DNA of 64,000 bases from Streptomyces cyaneus (lineage in GTDB: Bacteria; Actinomycetota; Actinomycetes; Streptomycetales; Streptomycetaceae): positions 248,001 through 312,000 of the forward strand of contig NZ_RQJW01000010.1 of assembly GCF_004028635.1 (NCBI RefSeq), given 5' to 3'. The notes below the pieces were generated by a model. It did no database searches. It was not told the origin of the DNA and saw only the letters and a program-made list of their open reading frames with translations. The position numbers were made by a program, and so were the translations under genes. Of the stretch, positions 32,467-42,203 are shown in pieces (positions within the stretch are counted from its first letter, which is position 1; each line of letters starts with the position of its first letter).

Positions 32467-34002
32467 ATGAGCACCGACCTGACCCGTCGCAGAACCCTCC
32501 AGGCCGCCGGAGCCGCCGCCCTCGCCGCCGGCCTGTCCTCCCTGACCGCCACGGCGGCCCACGCCGACGGCACGGCGGGCGACAACACCGCTCCCGGGCC
32601 GAAGCTGGTCACCTACCCGATACCGTCCGGCGTGGCCACCCAGGCAAGCTTCAAGGTGCGGGTGCGCACCGCTCCCGACGGAGAGTGGCAGACACTCTCC
32701 TGCTACGCGCCGGGCACGAAGGAGATCAACCCCACCACGGGCTCCGGCAAGGTCTGGGGTTCGTCGATGGTGTACTTCGACTTCCAGGGCTCCGTCGAGG
32801 TGGAGGTCACCTACCTCAAGGGCGGCACCACCAAGGCCCGGGTGCGACCGGACGCGCTCGGCATCAAGCCCGAACTCGGCGGTGACACCCTGGTGTTCAC
32901 GCTCGACGAGCCGAAGGACGTCGTCGTCCAGATCAACGACGAGATCTTCGACTGCCTGCACGTCATCACCAACCGCGTCGAACACCACGCGCCGGCCGCG
33001 GACGACCCGGACGTCATCTACTACGGCCCCGGTCTGCACACGATCCCCGGCGACATCCTCTACGTCCCCAGCGGCAAGACCGTCTACCTGGCGGGTGGCG
33101 CCGTCCTCATCGGGCAGATCAACTTCAAGGAAGCCGAGAAGTCATGCCTCCGGGGCCACGGTGTGCTGGTGCCGCGAGGCAATGTCGGCGGCGTCCAGCT
33201 GACGCAGAGCAAGAACATCCGCGTCGAGGACGTCATCCTGCTCGGCAACGGCCTGGGCTGCTGGGAGGCCGACGGCGGCCTGGTCAAGAAGGTCCGCGTC
33301 TTCACGTGGGGACAGTGGGGCGACGGCCTCCCCCTCTACAGCTCCAAGAACATCACCTACGACGGCTGCTTCGTGCGCAGCTCCGACGACAGCCACTCCA
33401 TCTACGCCCACCGCGGCGAGTGGTACGGCGACACCCGCAACATCACCATCAAGAACGCCACCCTGTGGGCGGACGTAGCGCACCCGGTCAACGTCGGCAC
33501 GCACGGCGACAGTGACAACCCGGAGGTGATCGAGAACCTCGTCATCAAGAACGTCGACATCCTCGACCACCGCGAGCCCCAGATGAACTACCAGGGCTGC
33601 ATCGCCCTCAACGCCGGCGACTCCAACCTGATCAAGAACATCCGCATCGAGGACGTCCGGGTCGAGGACTTCCGCTGGGGCCAGCTTCTCAACTTCAGGG
33701 TCATGTTCAACAAGACGTACAACACCTCGGCCGGCCGCGGCATCGAGGACGTCTACATCAAGAACCTCACCTACACAGGCTCCCGCGCCGAGCCGTCGCT
33801 GTTCCTCGGCTACGACGCCGACCACGCCATCAAGAACGTCACCTTCGAGAACCTCGTGGTCAACGGCACGGTCATCGCCGACACGATGCGCAAGCCGCGC
33901 TGGTACTACACCACCGACGCCGTGCAGTGGTACGCCAACGAGCACGTGACCAACATGAAGTTCCTGACCACCGCCGAGGCCGAGGCGGCCGCCGCGTCAT
34001 GA
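32467..34002 (+). CDS. Exported GH28-like parallel beta-helix glycosidase
   Basis: A 511-residue protein with a Tat signal (DLTRRRTLQAAGAAALAAG, cleavage near AHA-D) and an N-terminal beta domain (about 40-190). A right-handed beta-helix follows, recognisable by repeated NIRVEDV, NITYDG, NITIKNATL, NLVIKNVDIL and NVTFENLVV rungs. GDGLPLYSSKNITYDG and VRSSDDSHSIYAH place Asp286, Asp307 and Asp308 at the +21/+22 spacing of GH28 polygalacturonases, although the flanking residues differ from the canonical NTD/QDD. GH49-like activity is the alternative. AAGGAG precedes the ATG. The stop overlaps the next start (ATGA). Confidence 0.75.
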   Translation: MSTDLTRRRTLQAAGAAALAAGLSSLTATAAHADGTAGDNTAPGPKLVTYPIPSGVATQASFKVRVRTAPDGEWQTLSCYAPGTKEINPTTGSGKVWGSSMVYFDFQGSVEVEVTYLKGGTTKARVRPDALGIKPELGGDTLVFTLDEPKDVVVQINDEIFDCLHVITNRVEHHAPAADDPDVIYYGPGLHTIPGDILYVPSGKTVYLAGGAVLIGQINFKEAEKSCLRGHGVLVPRGNVGGVQLTQSKNIRVEDVILLGNGLGCWEADGGLVKKVRVFTWGQWGDGLPLYSSKNITYDGCFVRSSDDSHSIYAHRGEWYGDTRNITIKNATLWADVAHPVNVGTHGDSDNPEVIENLVIKNVDILDHREPQMNYQGCIALNAGDSNLIKNIRIEDVRVEDFRWGQLLNFRVMFNKTYNTSAGRGIEDVYIKNLTYTGSRAEPSLFLGYDADHAIKNVTFENLVVNGTVIADTMRKPRWYYTTDAVQWYANEHVTNMKFLTTAEAEAAAAS

Positions 34003-37000
34003 GCCTCCCCGCCACGAGCCGCCGGGGTTTCCTCGGCGGCACGGCGGCCCTGCTGCTGGCGGCGGGCGCGAGCGGACTGCTCGTGCCCACCGCCGCCCGG
34101 GCGGCCGACCAGAACAACACCGGCAGCAGAGCCTTCGCTCACCCGGGGCTGCTCCACACCGCCGACGACCTCGCCCGCATGAAGGCCGCGGTGGCTGCCA
34201 AGGAGTCGCCGGTCTACGACGGCTACCTCGCCTTCGCCGCCCACGCCCGCTCGAAGTCCACGTACCCGATCCAGAACACCGGGCAGATCACCTCCTGGGG
34301 CCGCGGTCCCGCGAACTTCCAGAACCAGGCTCCCGCCGACGCGGCCGCCGCCTACCAGAACGCGCTGATGTGGTGTGTCACCGGCGAGCGCGCCCATGCG
34401 GACAAGGCCCGCGACATCCTCAACGCCTGGTCGGCCTCCCTCACCATGATCACCGGTGCGGACGGCCCGCTCGGCGCAGGCCTTCAGGTCTTCAAGTTCG
34501 TGAACGCGGCCGAACTGCTCCGCCACAGCGGCTACGACGGATGGGCGGACGCGGACATCGCGCGCTGCGAAGAGTCCTTCCTGGACGTCTGGTATCCGGC
34601 GATCTCCGGCTACATGCTCTACGCCAACGGCAACTGGGACCTGACGGCGATTCAGTCCATCCTGGCCATCGGCGTGTTCTGCGAGGAGCGCACCCTCTTC
34701 GAGGACGCCCTGCGCTTCGCCGCGGCCGGCGCCGGCAACGGCAGTGTCCGGTGCCGGGTCGTCACCGACGCCGGCCAGGGTCAGGAGAGCGGCCGCGACC
34801 AGGCCCACGAGCAGCTCGCCGTCGGCCTCATGGGCGACGCCGCGCAGGCCGCCTGGAACCAGGGCGTCGACCTGTGGGGCTTCGACGACAACCGCATCCT
34901 CGCCAACGCCGAGTACGCGGCGAAGTACAACCTCGGCGGCGACGTCTCCTTCACCCCCGACCTCGACCGCACCGGCAAGTACATCAAGACGACCGTCTCC
35001 GACAAGGTTCGCGGCACCCTGCCGCCGGTCTACGAGATGTACTACGCCCACTACGCCGGCGTCCGCGGCCTCGACACCCCGTACACCAAGGCGGCCGTCT
35101 TCCGCGGCACCGGCGGGACCCGCCTCGTCGAGGGCAGCAATGACGACCTGCCCAGCTGGGGGACGTTCGCGTACGCCGGGACGAAGGCGCCGGATCCGAC
35201 CGTGCCGGCTGTCCCGGCGGGTGTCACGGCGGTGGGCGACGCGGACGGCACGTCGATCACCGTGGCCTGGCTGCCGTCCGTCAACGCGACGACGTACAGC
35301 GTCCGCCGGGCCGCCAGGCCCGAGGGGCCGTACGAGGAGATCGCGTCGGCGGTCGACGGTACGTCGCATACAGATGCCGGCGTGCGGTCCGGGCGTACCT
35401 ACTACTACACCGTCACCGCCACCAACTCCCTGGGCACCAGCGCCACATCGAGCCTGGCCGCCACCACCGCCGGTCTCCCCGACCCCTGGGGCACCCGGGA
35501 CGTCGGCGACGTGAAGATCCCGGGCTCCGCCGCCTTCGACGGCGAGCGGTTCGTGCTGGAGGCGAGCGGCACCGCCGACACTCACCGCATCGTCCACCTC
35601 CCGCTGCGCGGCGACGGCACGGTCACCGCCCGGATCGTGTGGCCGCTCAGCTCCCAGTACGCCAAGATCGGCGTCACCGTCCGGGCCGGCCTCGACACGG
35701 ACGCAGCCCATGCCTCGATGCTGATCCAAGGGCTGCCGCTGCACACCTGGAGTGGCGTGTGGACCGTACGCCCCTCGGCCGACGCGGACATCTCCGCCAC
35801 CGGCAGCACCCCCGTGCCGCCCTCCCAACAGGACGCGATCACGGTGAACGCGTCCTTCCCGATCACCGGCCTCGGCACCCTGCCGGAGTCGGCGACCCCG
35901 CTTGAGGCCCCGTACGTCGAGGGCGCGGGCGACGGCTACCGGCTGCGGGCGCCGTACTGGGTGCGGGTGACCCGGCAGGGCCGCTGGTGCACCGGGGCGA
36001 TCTCGCCGGACGGCATCCGCTGGACCCAGGTCGGCTCCAGCGAGGTCGAGTTGGGCCACTCCGCGTACGCGGGCCTGGTCCTGAGCTCCTGTCTCGGTGT
36101 CGACCAGGACTACGCCGAGACCGGCACCGGTGCCTTCGACAACGTCACCGTGACCTCGGCGTCGGGTGAGGTGTGGTCTGTGCCCCGCCCCGCCGGTGCC
36201 GCCACCGGCCTCACGGCGACCGCCGGTGCGGACGCCGTGGAGCTGGCCTGGACCGACCCGGACCTCTCCGCCCGCTACAAGGTGCTGCGCGCCAGGGACG
36301 CCGACGGCCCCTACCACGTCATCGCGACCGGCATCGGCCCGGTCGGCTTCGGCACCCGCATCCGGTACCCGGACGCCACCGGCACGCCCGGGACGACGTA
36401 CCACTACACCGTCACGAAGACGAACGCCGGCGGACGCGGCCCGCTCTCGGAGTCGGCGGCGGCCTGTATGCCCGCCCCCTCCACGCCTCAACTCGCCTCC
36501 GTGGCAGCGGCGTTCGCCAACAAGGGCGTTCCGTTCCGGCACCTCCTACGTGCCTCGCACGAGCCCGTACGGTTCACCGCGGACGGCCTCCCCGACGGTC
36601 TGCGCATCGACAAGCGCACGGGTCTGATCTCCGGAACGCCCACCGAGTCGGGGGAGTTCACGGTCAGGACCACCGCGGGCAACGCCTCCGGCGAAGGCAC
36701 CGGCACGCTCACCGTCACCGTCGGCACACCCCCGCCGACCCCCTGGACGTACGGCGACCTCGGTGACCCCGTGCTCGACGAGCGCGCCTTCGGGACGCTG
36801 GGCGTGGTCGCGATCCGCACCCCGGGCAGCACGTCGTACGTCGACGGCACCTTCACCGTGCGCGGTGCGGGCGTCGACCTGACCGCCAACAACCAAGGGA
36901 TGACAGGCCAGTTCGTCCGGCGACCCGTCACCGGCGACTGCGAGATCACCGCCCGGCTCGGCTCCCGCACGGGCGCGAGTGCCGACCAGGTGGGACTGCT

Positions 37001-37340
37001 GATGGCCAAGTCGCTGTCGCCGTTCGACCAGGCCGCCGGGGCGATCGTCACCGGCGGGACGACCGCGCAGCTGATGCTGCGCACGACCGTCGCCGGACGG
37101 TCGAACTTCACCGGGAACGGGACAGCCACCCTCCCCGCCCTGCTGCGGCTGAAGCGCGTCGGGACCGCCTTCACCGCAGCCCTGTCCACCGATGACGGCG
37201 CCACCTGGACCACCCTCGCCACCGGCGAGATCCCCGGGTTCGGTGACGCCCCCTACTACGTGGGCCTCGTGGTCTGCTCCCGTAACCAACTGGCCCGCTG
37301 CACCACCGCGTTCAACGAGGTGAGCATCACCACCGACTGA
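33999..37340 (+). CDS. Large multidomain alginate-lyase-family protein
   Basis: A 1113-residue exported protein with a Tat signal (SRRGFLGGTAALLLAAG). Residues about 45-390 form an alginate-lyase-type alpha-helical domain (PF05426-like: AHPGLLHTADDLARMKAAV, QNALMWCVTGERAHADKARDILNAW, QESGRDQAH at 262-270). Then come an FN3 domain (about 400-490), a beta-sandwich with DTHRIVHLPLRGDGTVTARI, a second FN3 (about 728-830), a putative Ig-like segment (GLPDGLRIDKRTGLISGTP) and a final concanavalin-like domain. ATGA overlap couples it to the GH28-like gene. The lyase substrate is unknown; a uronate-containing gum or glucuronan is plausible. Confidence 0.75.
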   Translation: MSLPATSRRGFLGGTAALLLAAGASGLLVPTAARAADQNNTGSRAFAHPGLLHTADDLARMKAAVAAKESPVYDGYLAFAAHARSKSTYPIQNTGQITSWGRGPANFQNQAPADAAAAYQNALMWCVTGERAHADKARDILNAWSASLTMITGADGPLGAGLQVFKFVNAAELLRHSGYDGWADADIARCEESFLDVWYPAISGYMLYANGNWDLTAIQSILAIGVFCEERTLFEDALRFAAAGAGNGSVRCRVVTDAGQGQESGRDQAHEQLAVGLMGDAAQAAWNQGVDLWGFDDNRILANAEYAAKYNLGGDVSFTPDLDRTGKYIKTTVSDKVRGTLPPVYEMYYAHYAGVRGLDTPYTKAAVFRGTGGTRLVEGSNDDLPSWGTFAYAGTKAPDPTVPAVPAGVTAVGDADGTSITVAWLPSVNATTYSVRRAARPEGPYEEIASAVDGTSHTDAGVRSGRTYYYTVTATNSLGTSATSSLAATTAGLPDPWGTRDVGDVKIPGSAAFDGERFVLEASGTADTHRIVHLPLRGDGTVTARIVWPLSSQYAKIGVTVRAGLDTDAAHASMLIQGLPLHTWSGVWTVRPSADADISATGSTPVPPSQQDAITVNASFPITGLGTLPESATPLEAPYVEGAGDGYRLRAPYWVRVTRQGRWCTGAISPDGIRWTQVGSSEVELGHSAYAGLVLSSCLGVDQDYAETGTGAFDNVTVTSASGEVWSVPRPAGAATGLTATAGADAVELAWTDPDLSARYKVLRARDADGPYHVIATGIGPVGFGTRIRYPDATGTPGTTYHYTVTKTNAGGRGPLSESAAACMPAPSTPQLASVAAAFANKGVPFRHLLRASHEPVRFTADGLPDGLRIDKRTGLISGTPTESGEFTVRTTAGNASGEGTGTLTVTVGTPPPTPWTYGDLGDPVLDERAFGTLGVVAIRTPGSTSYVDGTFTVRGAGVDLTANNQGMTGQFVRRPVTGDCEITARLGSRTGASADQVGLLMAKSLSPFDQAAGAIVTGGTTAQLMLRTTVAGRSNFTGNGTATLPALLRLKRVGTAFTAALSTDDGATWTTLATGEIPGFGDAPYYVGLVVCSRNQLARCTTAFNEVSITTD

Positions 37341-37366
37341 TCCCCCACGGATTGGAGTGCACAACA

Positions 37367-38614
37367 ATGAGCCGCACTTCCCCCCACCAGCACCAACCCA
37401 CAGGTGAGCTGAGCCGTCGCGGTCTGCTCAAGACCGCCGGCGGTCTCACCGCGGCCGTCGCTCTGGGCGCCGTGTCCGTCGCCACCACGGCGGACGCGGC
37501 GCCCGCGACCTGGACGCACCCCGGCGCCCTGCACCACCCCGGCGAGATCAACCGCGCCAAGGTCAAAGTGGCCGCCCGCATCAATCCCTGGTACGCCGAC
37601 TGGCAGGTGCTGACCGCCAACCCCCACTCCGCCTCCACCTGGGTGGCCAACCCTCAGGAGATCGTCTACCGCGGCGGCAGCTACCAGAACTACGCGATCC
37701 TCTACAACGACATCGCCGCCGCCTACCAGAACGCCCTGCGCTGGCTGATCAGCGGCGACACCGCCCACGCCGACTGCGCGGCCGCCATCTGCAACGCCTG
37801 GTCCAGCACCCTGTCCGGAATCTCGGGCAGCACCGACGCGCTCCTCGCCGCCGGCATCTACGGCTGGCAGTTCGCCAACGTCGGCGAACTGCTCCGCGAC
37901 TACGACGCCTTCGACCTGGCCGCGTTCCAGGAGATGATGCTCGGCGTCTTCTACCCGCTCAACCACGGCTTCCTGCGCGACCACAACTTCGTCTGCGACA
38001 GCCACTACTGGGCCAACTGGGACCTGTGCAACATGGCCTCCCTCATGGCCATCGGCATCCTCTGCGAGGACGGCGGCATCTTCGACGAGGCCGTCACCTA
38101 CTTCAAGAGCGGCGTGGGCAACGGGGCCATCGGCCACGCGGTCCCGTTCCTCTACACCGACGAGGACGGCTACGCGCTCGGTCAGTGGCAGGAGTCCGGC
38201 CGCGACCAGGGCCACAGCCTGATGGGTATCGGCCAGATGGGCGCGCTGTGCGAGATGGCCTGGAACCAGGGCGTCGACCTGTACGGCTACGACAACAACC
38301 GGTTCTTCAAGGGCGCCCAGTACGTCGCCAAGTACAACCTCGGCCTGAACGTCCCCTATACCACCTACACCTGGGGCAGCGGTAGCGCCTGCACGTACAA
38401 CGAGCAGACCGCGATCGCCTCCTCCGGCCGGGGCGGCATCCGCCCGATCTGGGCGATGCTCCACGCCCACTACAACCGCATCAAGGGCTACGACGACAAG
38501 TACATCGCGGCCATGAGCGACCTCGTCGGCATCGAAGGAGGCGGCGGGGACTACGGCACCACCAGCGGCGCCTACGACCAGCTCGGCTTCGGCCAGCTGA
38601 TGTACGCCAAGTAA
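37367..38614 (+). CDS. Alginate-lyase-family protein, single domain
   Basis: A 415-residue exported protein with a Tat signal (LSRRGLLKTAGGLTAAVALG). The whole mature chain is an alginate-lyase-like alpha-helical domain paralogous to the N-terminal half of the preceding protein. Shared blocks are QNALRWLISGDTAHADCAAAICNAW, QESGRDQGH (275-283) and AWNQGVDLYGYDNNRFFKGAQYVAKYNLG. The conserved QESGRDQ[AG]H stretch probably lies in the active site. ATG at 37367 is preferred over an upstream in-frame start because GGAG lies nine bases before it. It is followed by a strong terminator, so it ends the first rightward unit. Confidence 0.8.
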   Translation: MSRTSPHQHQPTGELSRRGLLKTAGGLTAAVALGAVSVATTADAAPATWTHPGALHHPGEINRAKVKVAARINPWYADWQVLTANPHSASTWVANPQEIVYRGGSYQNYAILYNDIAAAYQNALRWLISGDTAHADCAAAICNAWSSTLSGISGSTDALLAAGIYGWQFANVGELLRDYDAFDLAAFQEMMLGVFYPLNHGFLRDHNFVCDSHYWANWDLCNMASLMAIGILCEDGGIFDEAVTYFKSGVGNGAIGHAVPFLYTDEDGYALGQWQESGRDQGHSLMGIGQMGALCEMAWNQGVDLYGYDNNRFFKGAQYVAKYNLGLNVPYTTYTWGSGSACTYNEQTAIASSGRGGIRPIWAMLHAHYNRIKGYDDKYIAAMSDLVGIEGGGGDYGTTSGAYDQLGFGQLMYAK

Positions 38615-38619
38615 TCCCA

Positions 38620-38649
38620 GGCGGCCCCGCGCTCCCCCGCGGGGCCGCC
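38620..38649 (+). terminator. Terminator after the alginate-lyase-family genes
   Basis: A perfect 12-bp GC-rich stem (38620-38631 with 38638-38649) with a 6-base loop starts five bases after the stop. Confidence 0.8.
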
Positions 38650-38694
38650 CGTCACACCGTTCACGCAACGCCGCACCCAAGCAGGAGAATCTCC

Positions 38695-41169
38695 GTGCCT
38701 GACGCCAACCCCCCTGTCGAGACGGTCATCGAGGTGGACACCCGGCACCCGGGCACCGCCATCTCGCCCGACCTGTTCGGGGCGTTCTTCGAGGACATCA
38801 ACTATGCAGCGGACGGCGGTCTTTACGCCGAACTTGTGCAGAACAGGTCCTTCGAGCACGGGCCCGCCGACCACCCGGACTGGCACGCCCTCACTGCGTG
38901 GGAGCTGCTGGAGCGGGACGGCGCGGCCGGATGGCTCACGGTCTCCACCGACGACCCGCTGCACCCGGCCAACCCGCACTACGTGGTCCTGCACACAGCC
39001 GCCACCGGTACGGCGGGCCTCGGGGCGGGCCTGCGTAACGAGGGCTTCGACGGCATCCCCGTCCGGGCGGGCGAGACCTACGACGTGAGCGCCTTCGCCC
39101 GCCTGGCCCACGGCACCGTGGTCCGGCTCGTGGCGCGGATCGAGAGCCGGGACGGCAGCCGGGTTCACGGCCGGGTGGAGCTGGGACCCGTGGACGGATC
39201 CTGGCAGCGGCACGCGGCGGTCATCACCTGCGAGGCCACCGACCCGGACGCCCGGTTCACTCTCACCGCGACCGGGACCGGGACCGTCCACCTGGACCTG
39301 GTCTCGCTCTTCCCACAGGCCACCTTCCTCAACCGGCCGGGCGGCCTGCGTGCCGACCTGGCGCAGGCCATTGCCGACCTGAAGCCCAAGTTCCTGCGCT
39401 TCCCGGGCGGTTGTCTCGCCCACGGGCAGGGCCTCGGCAACATGTACCGCTGGTCCGAGACCGTCGGCCCGCTGCACGAGCGGCGGCAGCAGTTCAACAT
39501 CTGGCACTACCACCAGTCGATGGGCCTCGGCTACTACGAGTACTTCCAGTTCTGCGAGGACATCGGCGCCAAGCCGCTGCCCGTCGTCCCCGCCGGGGTC
39601 TGCTGCCAGAACAGTGACGTGACCGGCCAGGCCGGCCTTCCCGACGAGGAGATGGACGCCTACGTCGCCGAGGTGCTGGCCCTGGTGGAGTGGGCCAACG
39701 GCCCCGCCGACTCGCCCTGGGGAGCTGTGCGCGCCGCCGCCGGACATCCCGAACCGTTCGGCCTCGAATACCTCGGCGTCGGCAACGAGGACGCCGTCAC
39801 CGACACCTTCCGCGACCGCTTCTCCCGCATCCACGACGCCCTGCGCGAGCACCACCCCGAGATCACGGTCATCGGCACCCTAGGCCCGTCCACCTTCGGG
39901 GAGGACTGGGAGAAGGGCTGGGCGTTCGCCCGCGAGCGAAACCTTCCCGTCGTCGACGAGCACTCCTACAAATCGCCCCGCTGGCTCCTGGAGAACACCC
40001 GCCGCTTCGACACCATGGACCGCGAGGGCCCCCACCTCTACATCGGCGAGTACGGCAGCTGGCGCAACAACGGCCGCAGCGCCATCGCCGAAGCGGCCTA
40101 CATGATCGCCATGGAACGCAACGGAGACGTCGTACGCCTGGCCTCCTACGCCCCCCTGCTCGCCAAGCGTGACCACACCCAGTGGCTGCCCGACCTGATC
40201 TACTTCGACAACACGAACGTCTGGCCCACCCTCAACTACCACGTACAGCGGATGCACTCAGTGAACTCGGGCGACACCGCCCTGCCCGTCACGGTCACCG
40301 GAGCACCCCAGCAGCCGTTCGCTCCGCAGAGCCCGCGGCACACGGTCCACATCGGAACCGGCGCCGACACCCGCGCGGAGTTCACGGACGTGTCCATCGG
40401 CCCGCTGAGCGGTGAGCCCGAGCCGGCCCCGGACTTCGGCGACTGGCAGGCCGAGTCCGGCACATGGGAGCCGTACGGCGAGGGCGGTGTCCGGCAGACC
40501 GCGACCGGAACGGACGCCAGGCTGCTGTTGCCGGACGCGGTGGACGGACCGTCGTACGTCCTCTCCGTACGGGCCCGGAAGACGGACGGTGCCGAGGGCT
40601 TCGTCCTGGGCTTCGCCGGCACGTCACCCGGGAACTGGTGCCACTGGACGCTCGGCGGCTGGGGGAACCGTTCGACGTGGCTCCAGCGCGTGGACGACGG
40701 CGTACCGGACGAACTCAGTGAGCGCCGGGCCGAGCCGGTCGAGAGCGGCCGCTGGTACGACCTGCGGGTCGAGGTCGACGGCCGGCGCATCCGGTGCTAC
40801 CGCGACGGCGAACTCGTCCACGATGTCGAGGACGTCCGGCCGGAGCCCGAGGTCTTCGCCGTCTCGGCGGTCCGCGACAGCGCCACCGGCGAGGTGATCG
40901 TCAAGATCGCGAACACCACGCCGGAAGCCGCCACGGTCCGCGTCCGACTGTCCGGCGCCGAGGGCGACACCGGCTACGCGCGCACCACCCTCACCGTCTC
41001 CCCGGACGCCGACAGCCGTTTCGGCCCTGTCCCGGCCACCCCGGTCCACGACCGGCTGACCGGGCCGGACTGCGCCGTCCCGCCGTACTCCTTCACCGTT
41101 CTGCGCACGGACGCGCGGCTTAGCATGCCAGTGGGGTCCCAGACCGCAGACCGGGGGCGAACGTGGTAA
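38695..41169 (+). CDS. Large GH51 alpha-L-arabinofuranosidase with CBM-like domain
   Basis: An 824-residue protein without a signal peptide. It begins with the GH51 strand SPDLFGAFFEDINYAADGGLYAE. A CBM4/9-like jelly roll is inserted (about 60-205). The (beta/alpha)8 core has FLRFPGGCLAHG, GVGNEDAV (acid/base Glu365) and YIGEYGSW (nucleophile Glu452). A laminin-G-like domain (about 580-720) and the C-terminal beta-sandwich follow. This is the eukaryote-like long GH51 subtype, distinct from the gene at 30829. GTG start with GGAG eight bases upstream. Its stop overlaps the LacI start, so both are co-transcribed. Confidence 0.9.
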   Translation: MPDANPPVETVIEVDTRHPGTAISPDLFGAFFEDINYAADGGLYAELVQNRSFEHGPADHPDWHALTAWELLERDGAAGWLTVSTDDPLHPANPHYVVLHTAATGTAGLGAGLRNEGFDGIPVRAGETYDVSAFARLAHGTVVRLVARIESRDGSRVHGRVELGPVDGSWQRHAAVITCEATDPDARFTLTATGTGTVHLDLVSLFPQATFLNRPGGLRADLAQAIADLKPKFLRFPGGCLAHGQGLGNMYRWSETVGPLHERRQQFNIWHYHQSMGLGYYEYFQFCEDIGAKPLPVVPAGVCCQNSDVTGQAGLPDEEMDAYVAEVLALVEWANGPADSPWGAVRAAAGHPEPFGLEYLGVGNEDAVTDTFRDRFSRIHDALREHHPEITVIGTLGPSTFGEDWEKGWAFARERNLPVVDEHSYKSPRWLLENTRRFDTMDREGPHLYIGEYGSWRNNGRSAIAEAAYMIAMERNGDVVRLASYAPLLAKRDHTQWLPDLIYFDNTNVWPTLNYHVQRMHSVNSGDTALPVTVTGAPQQPFAPQSPRHTVHIGTGADTRAEFTDVSIGPLSGEPEPAPDFGDWQAESGTWEPYGEGGVRQTATGTDARLLLPDAVDGPSYVLSVRARKTDGAEGFVLGFAGTSPGNWCHWTLGGWGNRSTWLQRVDDGVPDELSERRAEPVESGRWYDLRVEVDGRRIRCYRDGELVHDVEDVRPEPEVFAVSAVRDSATGEVIVKIANTTPEAATVRVRLSGAEGDTGYARTTLTVSPDADSRFGPVPATPVHDRLTGPDCAVPPYSFTVLRTDARLSMPVGSQTADRGRTW

Positions 41170-42164
41170 CGATGCAGGACGTGGCGAAGGCGGCCGGAGT
41201 CTCACCGATGACCGTATCCAACGTCATCAACGATCATCCGAACGTGCGCCCGTCGACGCGGGCGAAGGTCCTGGAGGCGATGACCCGGCTCGACTACCGG
41301 GTCAATGTCGCCGCCCGCAATCTGCGCAAGGGCCGCACCGGGGTCATCGGTCTCGCCGTCCCCGAGGTCAACAGTGCCTACTACGGACGGCTGGCCGCCG
41401 GCATCATCGCCGCCGCCGAGCGCCGGGGCCTGCGGGTGAGCATCGAGCAGACCGCCTCCCGGGAGAACGAGCTGGACGCGCTGTCCCTGTCGCGCAACCA
41501 CCAGTACGACGGGCTCATCCTCAGCGCCGCCGGCATGAGCCAGGCCGACGCCGAGCAGCTCAAGGTGGAGCACCCGGTGGTCGTCCTCGGCGACCGGATC
41601 TTCGGCGGTCCCGTGGACCACGTCGCCATGCCCAACCTCGACGCTTCCCGGGCGGCCACCGGGCACCTGGTCGAGCGGGGCTGCCGGCGCATCGCGATCC
41701 TGTGCGGGGCCGTGGAAGAGGTCAACCCCTCCAGCCTCCGCCTCACCGGTTACCGGCAGGCACTCGAGGATGCCGACCTGCCCGCGGACCCCGGCCTGAT
41801 CCAGCAGGTGGGCAGGCTCGATATGCGCGAAGGTGCGCGGCGCGCCCGGGAGATGATGCAGAGCGGGCTCGACTTCGACGGAGTGTTCTGCGTGACCGAC
41901 TCCCTGGCCATGGGCGTGATACGAGGGCTGGCCGATGCCGGGATCCGGGTGCCCGACCAGGTCAAGGTGATCGGCTTCGACAACGTCTCGGACAGCGAGT
42001 TCTTCATCCCCTCCCTCTCCACCATCGATCCTGATCACGACGGCATGGCCGAGCGCGCGGTCGACCTCCTCGTCCGGCGCATCGACCAGACCGGGCCCTC
42101 GACGCGGCACCGGGACTTCGTCGGCGACTTCTCGCTGGTGATCCGGGAGTCGACGGGAGGCTGA
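41163..42164 (+). CDS. LacI-family transcriptional regulator, second copy
   Basis: A 333-residue repressor: helix-turn-helix TMQDVAKAAGVSPMTVSNVINDHPNVRPSTRAKV, hinge YRVNVAARNLRKGRTGVIGL, and a sugar-sensor domain with GFDNVSDSEFFIPSLSTIDP at its end. The GTG at 41163 overlaps the GH51 stop by seven bases; ATG three codons later is an alternative. The position inside the arabinofuranosidase/GH43 unit suggests it senses an arabinan- or xylan-derived sugar and regulates this locus. The AACCGGTT sites at 30498 and 30674 are candidate targets. Confidence 0.92.
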   Translation: MVTMQDVAKAAGVSPMTVSNVINDHPNVRPSTRAKVLEAMTRLDYRVNVAARNLRKGRTGVIGLAVPEVNSAYYGRLAAGIIAAAERRGLRVSIEQTASRENELDALSLSRNHQYDGLILSAAGMSQADAEQLKVEHPVVVLGDRIFGGPVDHVAMPNLDASRAATGHLVERGCRRIAILCGAVEEVNPSSLRLTGYRQALEDADLPADPGLIQQVGRLDMREGARRAREMMQSGLDFDGVFCVTDSLAMGVIRGLADAGIRVPDQVKVIGFDNVSDSEFFIPSLSTIDPDHDGMAERAVDLLVRRIDQTGPSTRHRDFVGDFSLVIRESTGG

Positions 42165-42203
42165 ACCCGCCGCGCCGCATGAGCACGAACAAAGGAGACC
42201 CCT

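Noticed and set aside
33906..36542. 878-codon minus-strand frame
   Set aside because: It lies opposite the multidomain alginate-lyase-family gene, which has a signal peptide, domains and operon overlaps; the antisense frame has none.
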